From: Anadara kagoshimensis
Lineage: Eukaryota > Mollusca > Bivalvia > Arcoida > Arcidae
Reading direction: 5' to 3'
Length of the DNA stretch: 64,000 bases
Assembly: GCA_021292105.1 (NCBI GenBank)
Contig: CM037867.1
Span: 18,198,386 to 18,262,385, forward strand
The notes below the pieces were generated by a model that did no database searches, was not told where the DNA came from, and saw only the letters and a list, made by a program, of their open reading frames with translations. A program made the position numbers and the translations under genes. This document shows, one piece after another, positions 29,601 through 37,539 of this stretch (position 1 is the stretch's first letter; each line of letters starts with the position of its first letter).

Positions 29601-31634
29601 ATTATTTTTAATCTTATCTATTTAAATTTAAGTCGAACTGGTTTTTTCCAAAAAGAAGTCGAGGGTAACTGTTCACGAATTGTGAAGTTAACCATGGCAA
29701 GGTTTGTAATATACATTCACAGTGTATATAGATTCAGCAATGCCATCTATGTCGTATTGGCATTTTTGTTGTAATGGTAGATATTGCTCTAGTCTGAAAT
29801 TAAAAAACATATAAAACATATAAAACAAAATTACCGCGATATGTTGCTGTCCAATACATTGTAGTGCTGCTGCATTCGGATCAGAGATAACTGTCAATTG
29901 CTCTAATTCCCCCTACAAAATAATATAATAAAAAGCATTTTATGAAACTGCGAAAAGCAAAATTTGGAAAAATAACGAAATATTGTATCGTAAAAATTTA
30001 ACACAAACATACTTGGCCATGTCCAAATCACAATTCTAAATGCAAAGTAAAAATTTTGAAAACTGGCAAATTACGGTAAACATGAACAACCACAAGGTAA
30101 ATGAGGTCGGATGCCCCGGAATGGTAAGCACCTAATTGATCATTTATTATTGTGCTATAATCTGGAAGTCGGTACATATTTCTCGATATCGAAAAAGAGG
30201 CATTGTGATTAAGAAAATGCGAATCGTTGTGGTTTCTTCATTCAAAAATAACATACAGCAAAAAAACATCGACTTATTATAAAGTCATTTTGTATTATCA
30301 TCCCATCATTGGGCATTGAAGATCATGCTGGCCTAAAGTTTCGGAATTTTTAAAATTTAAAATGGTGCAGCCCATTTATAAGTGAAAATAATGATAGAAA
30401 AATTATAAATTGTTGTTTAAAAGCTTACCTCAAAAGCGGCACCATATCTCGCAAAATACGGTCCTATAGAAAACATAAGATTATGCCCTAAAAATGAAAA
30501 ATCTGATCTTGGAAACTCTTTTGTCGCCACTTCACTACAATCCACAAAAACACTTATCATTTGATTTTTAACACTGAATGCAAATTTATGCCAAGTGTCG
30601 TCTGCTAACGTCACATCAAATGAAGGGGACTTTGACCCTGGAAGATCATTTTGGTCCAAATATTCTAATTTTAAAGCTCTAGATTCATATTGCACTGCTA
30701 AACGTTGTTTACCCATAATATCACTTAATGTTAATAAATAACCATCATTTCCGGTTGGAATTCGTGACGTCACTAACAAAGAAAAATCTTTTGGGAAGCC
30801 ATACTGGAATGTCGATGTCAATGGTATAAATAAATTAGCATTTTGTGTTATTTTATAAGCACTAGTCCTGTTGTCACTTTGATGAACACCACGTGGTTCA
30901 CTGTAAACACCAAAATAATTTAAAAGATCTTTTGTCCCTGCAATATAACAAAAAATGCACATGTATATGGAAATCTTTGAAGAAACTAATGTACCAGACA
31001 GAATATATACAACCAAGAAAATAGAAAACACAGCCTTATTTGAACAAATCAAACACAAGCATATCAGCCCATATCAAAATCATAATCCAAACGACAAAGT
31101 AAACACTGATAAAATAAGTTAAACATGAGGACATCCACGATGAAAGTTATGAGGCCGGGTGCTCCGAAAAGGTAACCACATCTAGCAAGCTACATCTGCC
31201 ACGCAAGAAAATAAACTTGAGAATGGAAGGGATTATATCGAGGATTTTCGATACAGCGACATCATACATGTTCTTATCAACAATATTGCAATAATGACAA
31301 TAACAAATTTTGAAGTCTTTGAAGTAATAGGCTTGCAACAAAATCCCTCAAATACTAAACCATCTCATTATAACAGCTATGTTTTGATTGGTTATCTCTT
31401 GTAAATAATTTGATTTGTTATTGCATGCATTTATAATTAATTTGATTGGCTACTAGTAGTTTCCAATTATCAGACATATATATTTACCTGTACAAGAGAA
31501 TATATTGCACTGTCTATTATGTGTATCAGCACCATCACATGTTTCATTATTCTTCAAACATGTCCTCTGTCTTGTCTGAACACCGCCATCACAAGATCGA
31601 CTACAAGATCCCCATGGTGACCAAAAATCCCAGC
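23556..31634 (-). CDS. Secreted TSP1 / laminin-G (TSPN) / TSP1 / 8x EGF protein gene (5' end not found)
   Basis: Thirteen minus-strand exons join in frame. In N-to-C order they encode a TSP1 domain (31488-31634), a laminin-G/thrombospondin-N-like domain (30429-30937 plus the start of 29715-29912), a linker (29311-29434), a second TSP1 domain (28697-28864) and eight EGF repeats, one per exon. The TSP1 domains show WSPWGSC and WSSWSAC with six cysteines each; the EGF repeats follow CxxxCxNGGxCx(5-6)CxCxxGxxGxxC. All domains are typical of extracellular matrix or secreted proteins. The short EGF type resembles repeats in WIF-1 and tenascins. No ortholog is recognised, so no symbol is given. The exon with start codon and signal peptide was not found. 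The 3' end is probably the TAA at 23556-23558. Confidence 0.85.
24071..24166 (-). CDS. EGF repeat exon 7
   Basis: A 96-nt exon, phase 1 to phase 1, with [19 protein letters not shown] then [11 protein letters not shown]. Acceptor TTTATCGCAG, donor GTATCA. Confidence 0.88.
25041..25136 (-). CDS. EGF repeat exon 6
   Basis: A 96-nt exon, phase 1 to phase 1, with [19 protein letters not shown] then [11 protein letters not shown]. The GG of the NGG motif is KG here. Acceptor ATGTTTCAG, donor GTAAGT. Confidence 0.88.
25685..25780 (-). CDS. EGF repeat exon 5 (read-through reaches a stop)
   Basis: A 96-nt exon, phase 1 to phase 1, with [19 protein letters not shown] then [11 protein letters not shown]. 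The donor is GTAACT. If it is not spliced, the frame adds only Cys-Asn and meets TAA at 25677-25679, giving a possible shorter isoform. Confidence 0.88.
25940..26150 (+). repeat. Interspersed repeat family C copy (intronic)
   Basis: GACATGGCGGGTGTAGCTCG, TCTCACTTCCCTGGTTC and TCGGACATGGACTAGTAT are in family order. It lies between EGF exons 4 and 5, antisense to the gene. Confidence 0.75.
26366..26461 (-). CDS. EGF repeat exon 4
   Basis: A 96-nt exon, phase 1 to phase 1, with [19 protein letters not shown] then [11 protein letters not shown]. Acceptor TTTTCGCAG, donor GTAAGT. Confidence 0.9.
26826..26918 (-). CDS. EGF repeat exon 3
   Basis: A 93-nt exon, phase 1 to phase 1, with [19 protein letters not shown] then [10 protein letters not shown]. 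The usual Gly before the last cysteine pair is replaced (IPPLC). Donor GTAAGT. Confidence 0.87.
27476..27571 (-). CDS. EGF repeat exon 2
   Basis: A 96-nt exon, phase 1 to phase 1, with [19 protein letters not shown] then [10 protein letters not shown]. Acceptor TATTTTCAG, donor GTAATT. Confidence 0.88.
27840..28045 (+). mobile_element. Possible degraded SINE with (AATC)n tail
   Basis: GACCGGGACTGACCAAGCA and GGTATGGCATGCTTAAAAAC are followed by an AATCAATAAATCAATCAATC tail (28016-28043). The tail type matches the ends of copies at 4560 and 59162. The head is not recognised. Confidence 0.35.
28249..28341 (-). CDS. EGF repeat exon 1
   Basis: A 93-nt exon, phase 1 to phase 1, encoding [19 protein letters not shown] and [10 protein letters not shown]. 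Six cysteines in EGF spacing. Acceptor TTTTCTAG, donor GTACTT. Confidence 0.88.
28600..28680 (-). repeat. Interspersed repeat family D fragment (minus)
   Basis: On the minus strand CACTAGACGGCCATTTCGGA followed by ATACAATACAGAGAA matches the start of family D. It is intronic, just before TSP1 exon F ends. Confidence 0.65.
28697..28864 (-). CDS. TSP1 domain exon F
   Basis: A 168-nt exon, phase 1 to phase 1, with acceptor TTTCTATATAG and donor GTAAAG. It contains [20 protein letters not shown], then TLYC, NEC, RKC and KNC. It is a canonical TSP1 repeat with WSxWS and six cysteines, immediately before the EGF array. Confidence 0.92.
29311..29434 (-). CDS. Linker exon E
   Basis: A 124-nt exon, phase 0 in and phase 1 out, with acceptor TATTGTTGTTAG and donor GTAGTG. 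It encodes [19 protein letters not shown] and a Thr/Ser/Asn-rich stretch with NTS at the end. It has no cysteines. It is accepted because its phases connect exon D (0) with exon F (1). Confidence 0.65.
29715..29912 (-). CDS. End of the LamG/TSPN domain and linker, exon C/D (splicing uncertain)
   Basis: It starts [19 protein letters not shown], the usual close of a TSPN domain with its conserved cysteine. It later reads [20 protein letters not shown] and leaves at a GTATAT donor in phase 0. Between them, 29794-29834 looks like a 41-nt T-rich intron with GT and CAG ends, but removing it shifts the frame into a stop. Read-through stays open. It is annotated as one 198-nt exon; a small indel or a sequence error is the alternative. 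Confidence 0.6.
30000..30170 (-). repeat. Interspersed repeat family C copy (minus)
   Basis: Inverted landmarks: GGCCATGTCCAAATCACAAT, AAAGTAAAAATTTTGAAAAC and CGGATGCCCCGGAATGGTAA. Intronic. Confidence 0.65.
30429..30937 (-). CDS. Laminin-G / thrombospondin-N-like domain exon B
   Basis: A 509-nt exon, phase 1 in and phase 0 out, with acceptor TATATTGCAG and donor GTAAGC. Recognisable features are [53 protein letters not shown] and [10 protein letters not shown], the beta-sandwich pattern of TSPN/LamG domains. It covers roughly 160 residues of the domain and continues into the next exon. Confidence 0.88.
31080..31330 (-). repeat. Interspersed repeat family C copy (minus)
   Basis: CGGGTGCTCCGAAAAGGTAA, AGCAAGCTACATCTGCCACG and the far part with CAATATTGCAATAATGAC. 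Intronic between TSP1 exon A and exon B. Confidence 0.6.
31488..31634 (-). CDS. TSP1 domain exon A
   Basis: A 147-nt exon, phase 1 to phase 1, with acceptor TTTGATTTCAG and donor GTAAAT. It contains [20 protein letters not shown], then RTC, ETC, RQC and FSC, giving six cysteines and the WxxW ladder of a thrombospondin type 1 repeat. The phase-1 acceptor implies at least one upstream coding exon. Confidence 0.9.
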
Positions 31635-31699
31635 CTGAAATCAAAGAAAACACATTTGATCAACGCTATTATACTCTACTTGGACTTGATTGCACTGTA

Positions 31700-31880
31700 G
31701 GGTCGTCGGCGGTTGAGTTGTATAAAGCGCCAGTTTTTGGTGCGCTCACTGCCTAGGTTCGGATCCCATTTTAGTAGCTAAAGAGAGCTTTCAATCTGCT
31801 TGCCGAAGGAATTTGCTTTTTATGGATATGTGGTAACTCTGGTTTCCCCGACACAGAATTAATCGACAGATATAGGAATT
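31700..31880 (+). mobile_element. SINE head copy, GCCTAGGTTC type
   Basis: A tRNA-like start GTCGGCGGTTGAGTTGTAT and the B box in GCCTAGGTTCGGATCCCATT, then TTGCCGAAGGAATTTGC. The head resembles those at 6940 and 14195. It begins about 66 bp upstream of TSP1 exon A. Confidence 0.6.
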
Positions 31881-32714
31881 TAATATTTTTGTCTTGAGCG
31901 TCAACCCCACCCAATTATATCGTACTTAAGTAATACAGTGCAACACATTTAGAACAATCCGTACCCGTGAACCTTAATGATAGATTTTAAAAATATTTAA
32001 AGGTTTAAATATTATTTTATTTTAATATTTTGATATTTCGAACTTTAATTTCATTATATCATTTTGTTTTTACAAAAAGTAAACTAATTTTATTGAATAA
32101 TAATAATAGTAATAATAAATGCATGTGTCACAAGTCATTAAACTTTAAATAAATCGAGTAAATCGGGAAAATGCGTCACCCATCACATGGATTTAGCTAA
32201 AGACATCTATTTTTCAATCGGTACGATATTTAGATCCGTTGACAATGATTCGTAACTTTCTGGGTGAAAGTATCAAAAAGTGATATCATATGATACAAAT
32301 ATAATTCAGCAATTTAAGTTCAAATCTCGTGATTTGCATTATGTTTAATAATAAATAATAATAAATTACAAGATTTACACAAAGACTTCACTGTAGACAT
32401 TTTTATTTTAAAACGTGTTGTAAAGAAATTTAAATATTTTTTAATATTTAATCATATTTTTTATCTTTCTTGTTTTTATATTTTATGGTGATGTATTGGT
32501 GATGTCACAAGGGTTAACTTCATGTCATCATACATCACATCTGAACAAAACTAAGAGGATTTGAATAGAAAGACAGAGAAGACCTGTTGAAAGTTTGACA
32601 CTAAGCTAACGAATGGGGGTCACCGCTGCACCATGTAATCAGTACTTTTTTACGTTTTTGCGGAACGTTTTGGAAAACGTTTACGTCGAAAACTGCCGGA
32701 ATAACGTCGTTTTC

Positions 32715-32717
32715 ACA

Positions 32718-32752
<35 letters not shown>

Positions 32753-32753
32753 A
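32715..32753 (+). repeat. (AC)n plus A-run
   Basis: A short AC tract followed by about 22 A. It could be a retroelement tail, but no body was recognised next to it. Confidence 0.85.
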
Positions 32754-33119
32754 ACGTGAACATATATACGCTTCCATATCCAATGGAAATAATATTTACT
32801 CTCACACTTTAGGGGTAAAGCTTGTTAAACTCTACAATGCTAAGATTATCCAACATCTCGGTAGCTTGTTGGCCTTCTACTTCTTTTCCTTAGCCAAGTG
32901 TTAAACTGTCAGTGGGCCTGCACTGTAGTTTACATGTGCAAGAAACTGTGCCACATACACAAAAAAGGAATACATCTTAAGGAAAACATGGAGCATTTAT
33001 TTTGTATTCAATTTGACATCTCTACAATAGTTCAACATTTAAACTCATACATCTTTTTGATAATATAAAAACCTTACAGTTTTAGTGTGATTTTCACAAC
33101 AGGAGAATACGTTTGTCAT

Positions 33120-33395
33120 ATATACCAATACGCTCCGTGTGTGGGAGGTCAGAAGGGACCAAGACCTAAAAATGGTTAGTGGATGTTCTTTCTCTATTCG
33201 GTATTTAGAAATGAAAGCCACGGGGTATTTTGGACAATACTCAAAAACCGATGTCTTATGACATGGTAGGCTTTGCACGTGTTAATTTCTCTGAAGGCAT
33301 TGCAAAGGCGAAATTGCTATCACGTCACCTATAGCTGGTGATGTCTTGAAACAAGTGAAATGTTCTTGACTGGGATACAAAACACAATGTATTCC
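33120..33395 (+). mobile_element. SINE family 1 copy (plus, degraded)
   Basis: A diverged head (CGCTCCGTGTGTGGGAGGTC), TTCTTTCTCTATTCGGTATT, then ACGTCACCTATAGCTGGTGA and TTCTTGACTGGGATACAAAA are in the family order of 56221-56560. Confidence 0.6.
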
Positions 33396-33832
33396 ACTAA
33401 ACAGTGGTCCATCAACAGGTGCATCTTAAATAGATGGAACAAAAGAGTTTTTGATGTAACCGAAATCCAGCACTTGCAGCCAAATCCCCTACATATGTCA
33501 GATTATCGTTATGAAGTTAATTCTAATTATGTATGTCAGATGCAGTACAAACATTTCAAAAATATCAACAAAATCCAACAAGTAATTAATCAAAATTATC
33601 AATACCTGTCCAGAGTACCTTGAGTACGTATTTAATTATGAACCTTTTGTCTTAAGTATTGGTGCATTACTATGTAAACACTACAGTAGCTCAGTTGGTA
33701 AAGTTCACACTCCGTATGTGAGGGGGTCCGATCTGGTCTTACAAAACGAAAATTATTACCATATGTATACATGTACGAAAATGTTCACCTATATAGCATT
33801 ATTAATATCACCCTGACTTTGATATATACAAT

Positions 33833-34015
33833 TACAGTTAAACCTGTCTATATAGGCCACCCACGGAAACCAGTAAAAGTGGCATTTATGGGCAGGTGGC
33901 CTTTTTATACAGGTTCAAATAATATGAATAAAGAACAGTTGGGATGCAATTCTACTGGCCTTTATGAGCAGGTGGCCTTTATATAGAGGTGACCTTTAAG
34001 GAAGGTTGGATTGTA
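33833..34015. mobile_element. MITE-like element, GGCCACC/GGTGGCC repeats
   Basis: The left end ACAGTTAAACCTGTCTATAT then GGCCACC is mirrored by the right end (reverse complement AATCCAACCTTCCTTAAAGG then TCACCTCTATATAAAGGCCA). GCAGGTGGCCTTTT occurs twice inside (33892 and 33968). There is no ORF. Confidence 0.6.
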
Positions 34016-34573
34016 AATCAAATGTCGAAATAAATCTGTTTGTAAATGCACTTTCATCTTCTCCTTTGTTTTGTGATTATTTATACTTTGACAATTGGCA
34101 GTTTAAAAAGCAACAGAATTTTAATTCTCGTTTTGTTCTTGAAATCAACACTTACCACACTTACAATAAAAAAGGACAGGTTATTATCTTAATTCATAAT
34201 TTCAAGCACGTCATTAATTGGTTAATTAAGTGATGTATACATGATGTTCTTAAAAACATCACAGATGTTTGAAATCTGAATTTTTTGTCGGTTTTAAATT
34301 GATTTAAACTTGTACTGGTGTTTTTGTTTTGTGGTCAGAATGATAAATGTTTCTGTGTGTAATTTTATTTTGTCATGTTCTATGTTTGAATATATTAATG
34401 TCATAAAATTAAAAATAAAACAAATCGAAAAAGTAATTAAGAACAACTTCAATATACAACAGTAAATGAATACAATAGTGTTGTTGCAATGTTGTTTAAC
34501 AAGCTTTTGAGATGAGAGCAAGTTTATTGATCTATAGTGACTACTCTTATTGTGCATAAAATTTGCGAGAGTA

Positions 34574-34816
34574 TTTTATGGTTGGTCTTATACCAGCGCA
34601 CACTCAGGGCGACTTTAAGGTGCTAGCTCAAGAAGTCAGTACGTCGCAGACCCACCAGACAAATTTTGCTGACACTGAGTGAAATAGCCGATACTCCTGT
34701 TTATGCCAAACTACATTAGAAGAATCAGCACCTCATTATTTTATCTTGCCCGGGTTCAAACCCACGACCTTTCGCTCTCGAAGCGGAATCTTTACCACTG
34801 ATCTACAAAGGCGGTC
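34574..34816 (-). mobile_element. SINE family 2 copy with tRNA-like head (minus)
   Basis: On the minus strand the head reads TTTGTAGATCAGTGGTAAAG (A box) and GTCGTGGGTTTGAACCCGGG (B box). The body has GCACTCAGGGCGACTTTAAG-type sequence on the plus strand and CAGACCCACCAGAC. It resembles 3625-3850. Confidence 0.78.
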
Positions 34817-35782
34817 CGATTAATTAAGTCAATTACTATTTTGCAGACTCCCTTGGCATTAGTCTCAGTAGTGTAGGAGTATTTATTTTGTGTCATTATT
34901 CTGATATTGTTCGGTTGTTCCTTTGACAAACTCTAAATAACATGGTGGCAAATATACAGTATTTTTCCGTTAGAAAAATTAAATATTACAAAACAATATC
35001 TAATATTCCTCAGTTAACCACAAACACCACCTGCGAATGCAGAACATGTAGATCGTACAAGCTAATTAGCGCACGTGTTTTTGATATTAACGAACGTGCA
35101 CAGATGTGTTATTTAAGAGAACAATAAAAAATTAGAGCAACAAGAATACAAAACAGAGGAAATTGTGCACAGAACGACAAAATGTGTACTTGATATTACA
35201 ACAATTATTCATTAGTCAGGTGTATTTATTGAACTGACAAAAACAATCCATCAACACCTGTGAAATTACTTTAAGATGTTTTGTATTTAATTTTTTTTAG
35301 GAATTATTGTCAATGAATTATTATATTTATTCGCTTACTGTATTGATTATTAAATATGCAAGTTAGTTTTGTGTACACGTTTATGTTTTTATACCTGTTC
35401 GGTGTACGTATGTTTGAGAGAACCAGTGTACGATTGGCTCAGTCTAAATAAGTTTCCTTCAGAAAATAAAGTCTTATCGTGGTGGTGGAGGTGATGATGC
35501 TGTTGACGATTATGACACAAGCTTGTTTATTTCAATAGACAACAACAGTGCGTTACTAAGAAATGGTTATGGGACACGTGAGTGCTTTATTAGAAAAAAT
35601 GCTATAGATGAAAGGGAACGCGAAAATATGATTTTTTGCAAAACTGTTGTCAATGGACTGTCACTGGACAGTCACTTTCATAAAGGCAATGATCGGTTAC
35701 GTTTACATAAATAAGAGCACAATATTTTTAAAGAGATATACTACTGTATGTCGACGGAAACAGTTATCTTTTAAAATGTATG

Positions 35783-35866
35783 AGAGAGAGAGAGAGAATT
35801 GTCATGTCTTTAAAAGCAATTTTTGAAAGAGAGAGACAGAATGTCATGAATCTCAAAAATAAAGAG

Positions 35867-35904
<38 letters not shown>
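35783..35904 (+). repeat. Compound (GA)n array with TGTCAT spacers
   Basis: Three GA tracts (35783-35798, 35828-35838, 35869-35903) are each followed by a TGTCAT word (ATTGTCATGT, AATGTCATGA, GATGTCATAA). The arrangement indicates duplication of a GA plus TGTCAT unit. Confidence 0.85.
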
Positions 35905-37219
35905 TGTCATAATATATATTAAATATCAAATTTAAAAGCATTTTGTATGGAATACTCATATTACATATATATTACATGGTATTTTAATCTGAACGTCAAT
36001 TCACGTATTGCTTATTCGGCATAAATTATTCTATTGTTCATAATTATCAAAAATTTAACTTTATTTTGTTATAAATCTATTTATAAATTGAATAAAAAAC
36101 AAAATAATCACGCCTGATATATTTTAATCGGAAATTACATGTCATATGATACAATGCCATCGAGCGATAAAATCAATACGTGATCGAATATCAGCTTTAT
36201 TACTCCGATGAGGCTTTGATGGTGAAAGATGACTTTCATGGCACGTCACATATGTACATAAAGGTCATGAACTCGCACGCCCCGGAAGCATATCTGATGG
36301 TCAACCCCCTGAACCACAAGCAACAAATAAATTCTTAATTTATGACACAATTTTACATTAAAACTTTAAATAAAGCGCATGTTTACACGCAATCTAAGGT
36401 CAATGTACAACAATTTATTCCAGTCGACATTTTTGAGCTGGTTGAAGGAGCTTCTGTTTAAGCAAGTGATTTTTCACTCAGGAAAAACAGTTTAGACTTT
36501 ATGTTAAAAAGTACGGATTGACGACCTTATTGGTTTAATTTCTACAATCTTAAGGATAATGGTGTGTGATTTTTACAAAAAAAATAAAAGTGTCAAAAAA
36601 TGGACAACTTTTTTTCGTAAAAGCATATGTCGAGCTTAAATTTAGAACAACTGAACAGGATTTCCTTTTTTGAAATTTTGAGAAATGCGCGACTTTTTAA
36701 GTCACAAAAGGTTAAATAAGTGATAAATGATGCATAATCAAACACGCATCTTTCATACCTAATGTCACTTGCAAATAAAAATATTGTCTTTGGACTTCGT
36801 TTTCAAAGACCTTATTGGCTTAAGATTCGTTATAATATAACCTTCATTTGTTGTTCAATGTTGCACGAGAAGCTCAATCATCAATTTTATTTTAAAACCA
36901 TGACCTTGTAGTTCAAAACTCGTTAAAACGTTAGCTTACCCAAAATGGTTAGTGAAAGTTTAAATGTTACTGAAATGACAAATCTTTATTGTAAACCTAC
37001 AATTTTGATTTAGACCTGTTCCATTTCATACCAGCAATTGTATACATTAACTTTTGAAAACAGGAATTTAAAAAAAAAATAATGTAATAATGCTTATTAC
37101 ATCAGATACAATTTCTTGCTAACAAAGTGGTTAATTAAGCTAACTGCGCTTTAAACAACTCGGTCCAATGGTCTCAAAATATGAGACTTTAAACTAAAAA
37201 CAAACCTTTTGCTACCAAA

Positions 37220-37477
37220 CAATTAACCGACAGATTTCGATGGTTAGGGCATGTTTTGAGAATGCCACAACAACGCATACCAAAACAAGCACTTTTTGGA
37301 CACCACAGCGAAAAAAAGCCATGAAGACCAAAACAGACCTGGAGAAGAACTATAAAGGCTGAACTGGAAGACCTTAGACTATCCTGGGGGCAGGCACAAA
37401 GACTGACAAAGGACAGGGTGAAGTGGAGGTAACTGGTTGTGGCCTTATGTCCCACCAGGGACGAAGAGGATTCGTAA
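37220..37477 (+). pseudogene. 3' end of a non-LTR retrotransposon ORF (relic)
   Basis: One frame of 86 codons reads FRWLGHVLRMPQQRIPKQAL, then TWRRTIKAELEDLRLSWGQA, then RVKWR and LVVALCPTRDEED before the final TAA. It has two internal stops, a TGA after EKKP and a TAA after VKWR. This is the conserved C-terminal tail seen in many metazoan non-LTR elements (WLGHVLRM..., W...LCP...). No RT domain lies upstream in this window, so it is a 5'-truncated relic of a different family from the one at 15.4 kb. Confidence 0.82.
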
Positions 37478-37499
37478 TTAGGTAATTAACCGACAACCT

Positions 37500-37537
37500 A
37501 TATTTGTATTATTTATTTATTTTATTTATTTATTTTG
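37500..37537 (+). repeat. (ATTT)n next to the LINE relic
   Basis: A short (ATTT)n tract about 25 bp after the relic's stop codon; it could be the remnant 3' tail. Confidence 0.8.
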
Positions 37538-37539
37538 GC

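Larger units (their letters stand above)
31635..37219. other. Upstream of the TSP1/EGF gene: no exon recognised
   Basis: The missing 5' exons should lie here or beyond, but I found no minus-strand frame with a signal peptide and compatible donor. The contents are SINE copies (31700, 33120, 34574), a MITE-like pair (33833-34015), GA tracts near 35.8 kb and long AT-rich stretches (31880-32560, 35900-37200) in which I see nothing. Confidence 0.5.

Noticed and set aside
37189..37455. 88-codon minus-strand ORF
   Set aside because: It is the shadow of the plus-strand LINE C-terminal relic, whose residues match a known retroelement pattern.
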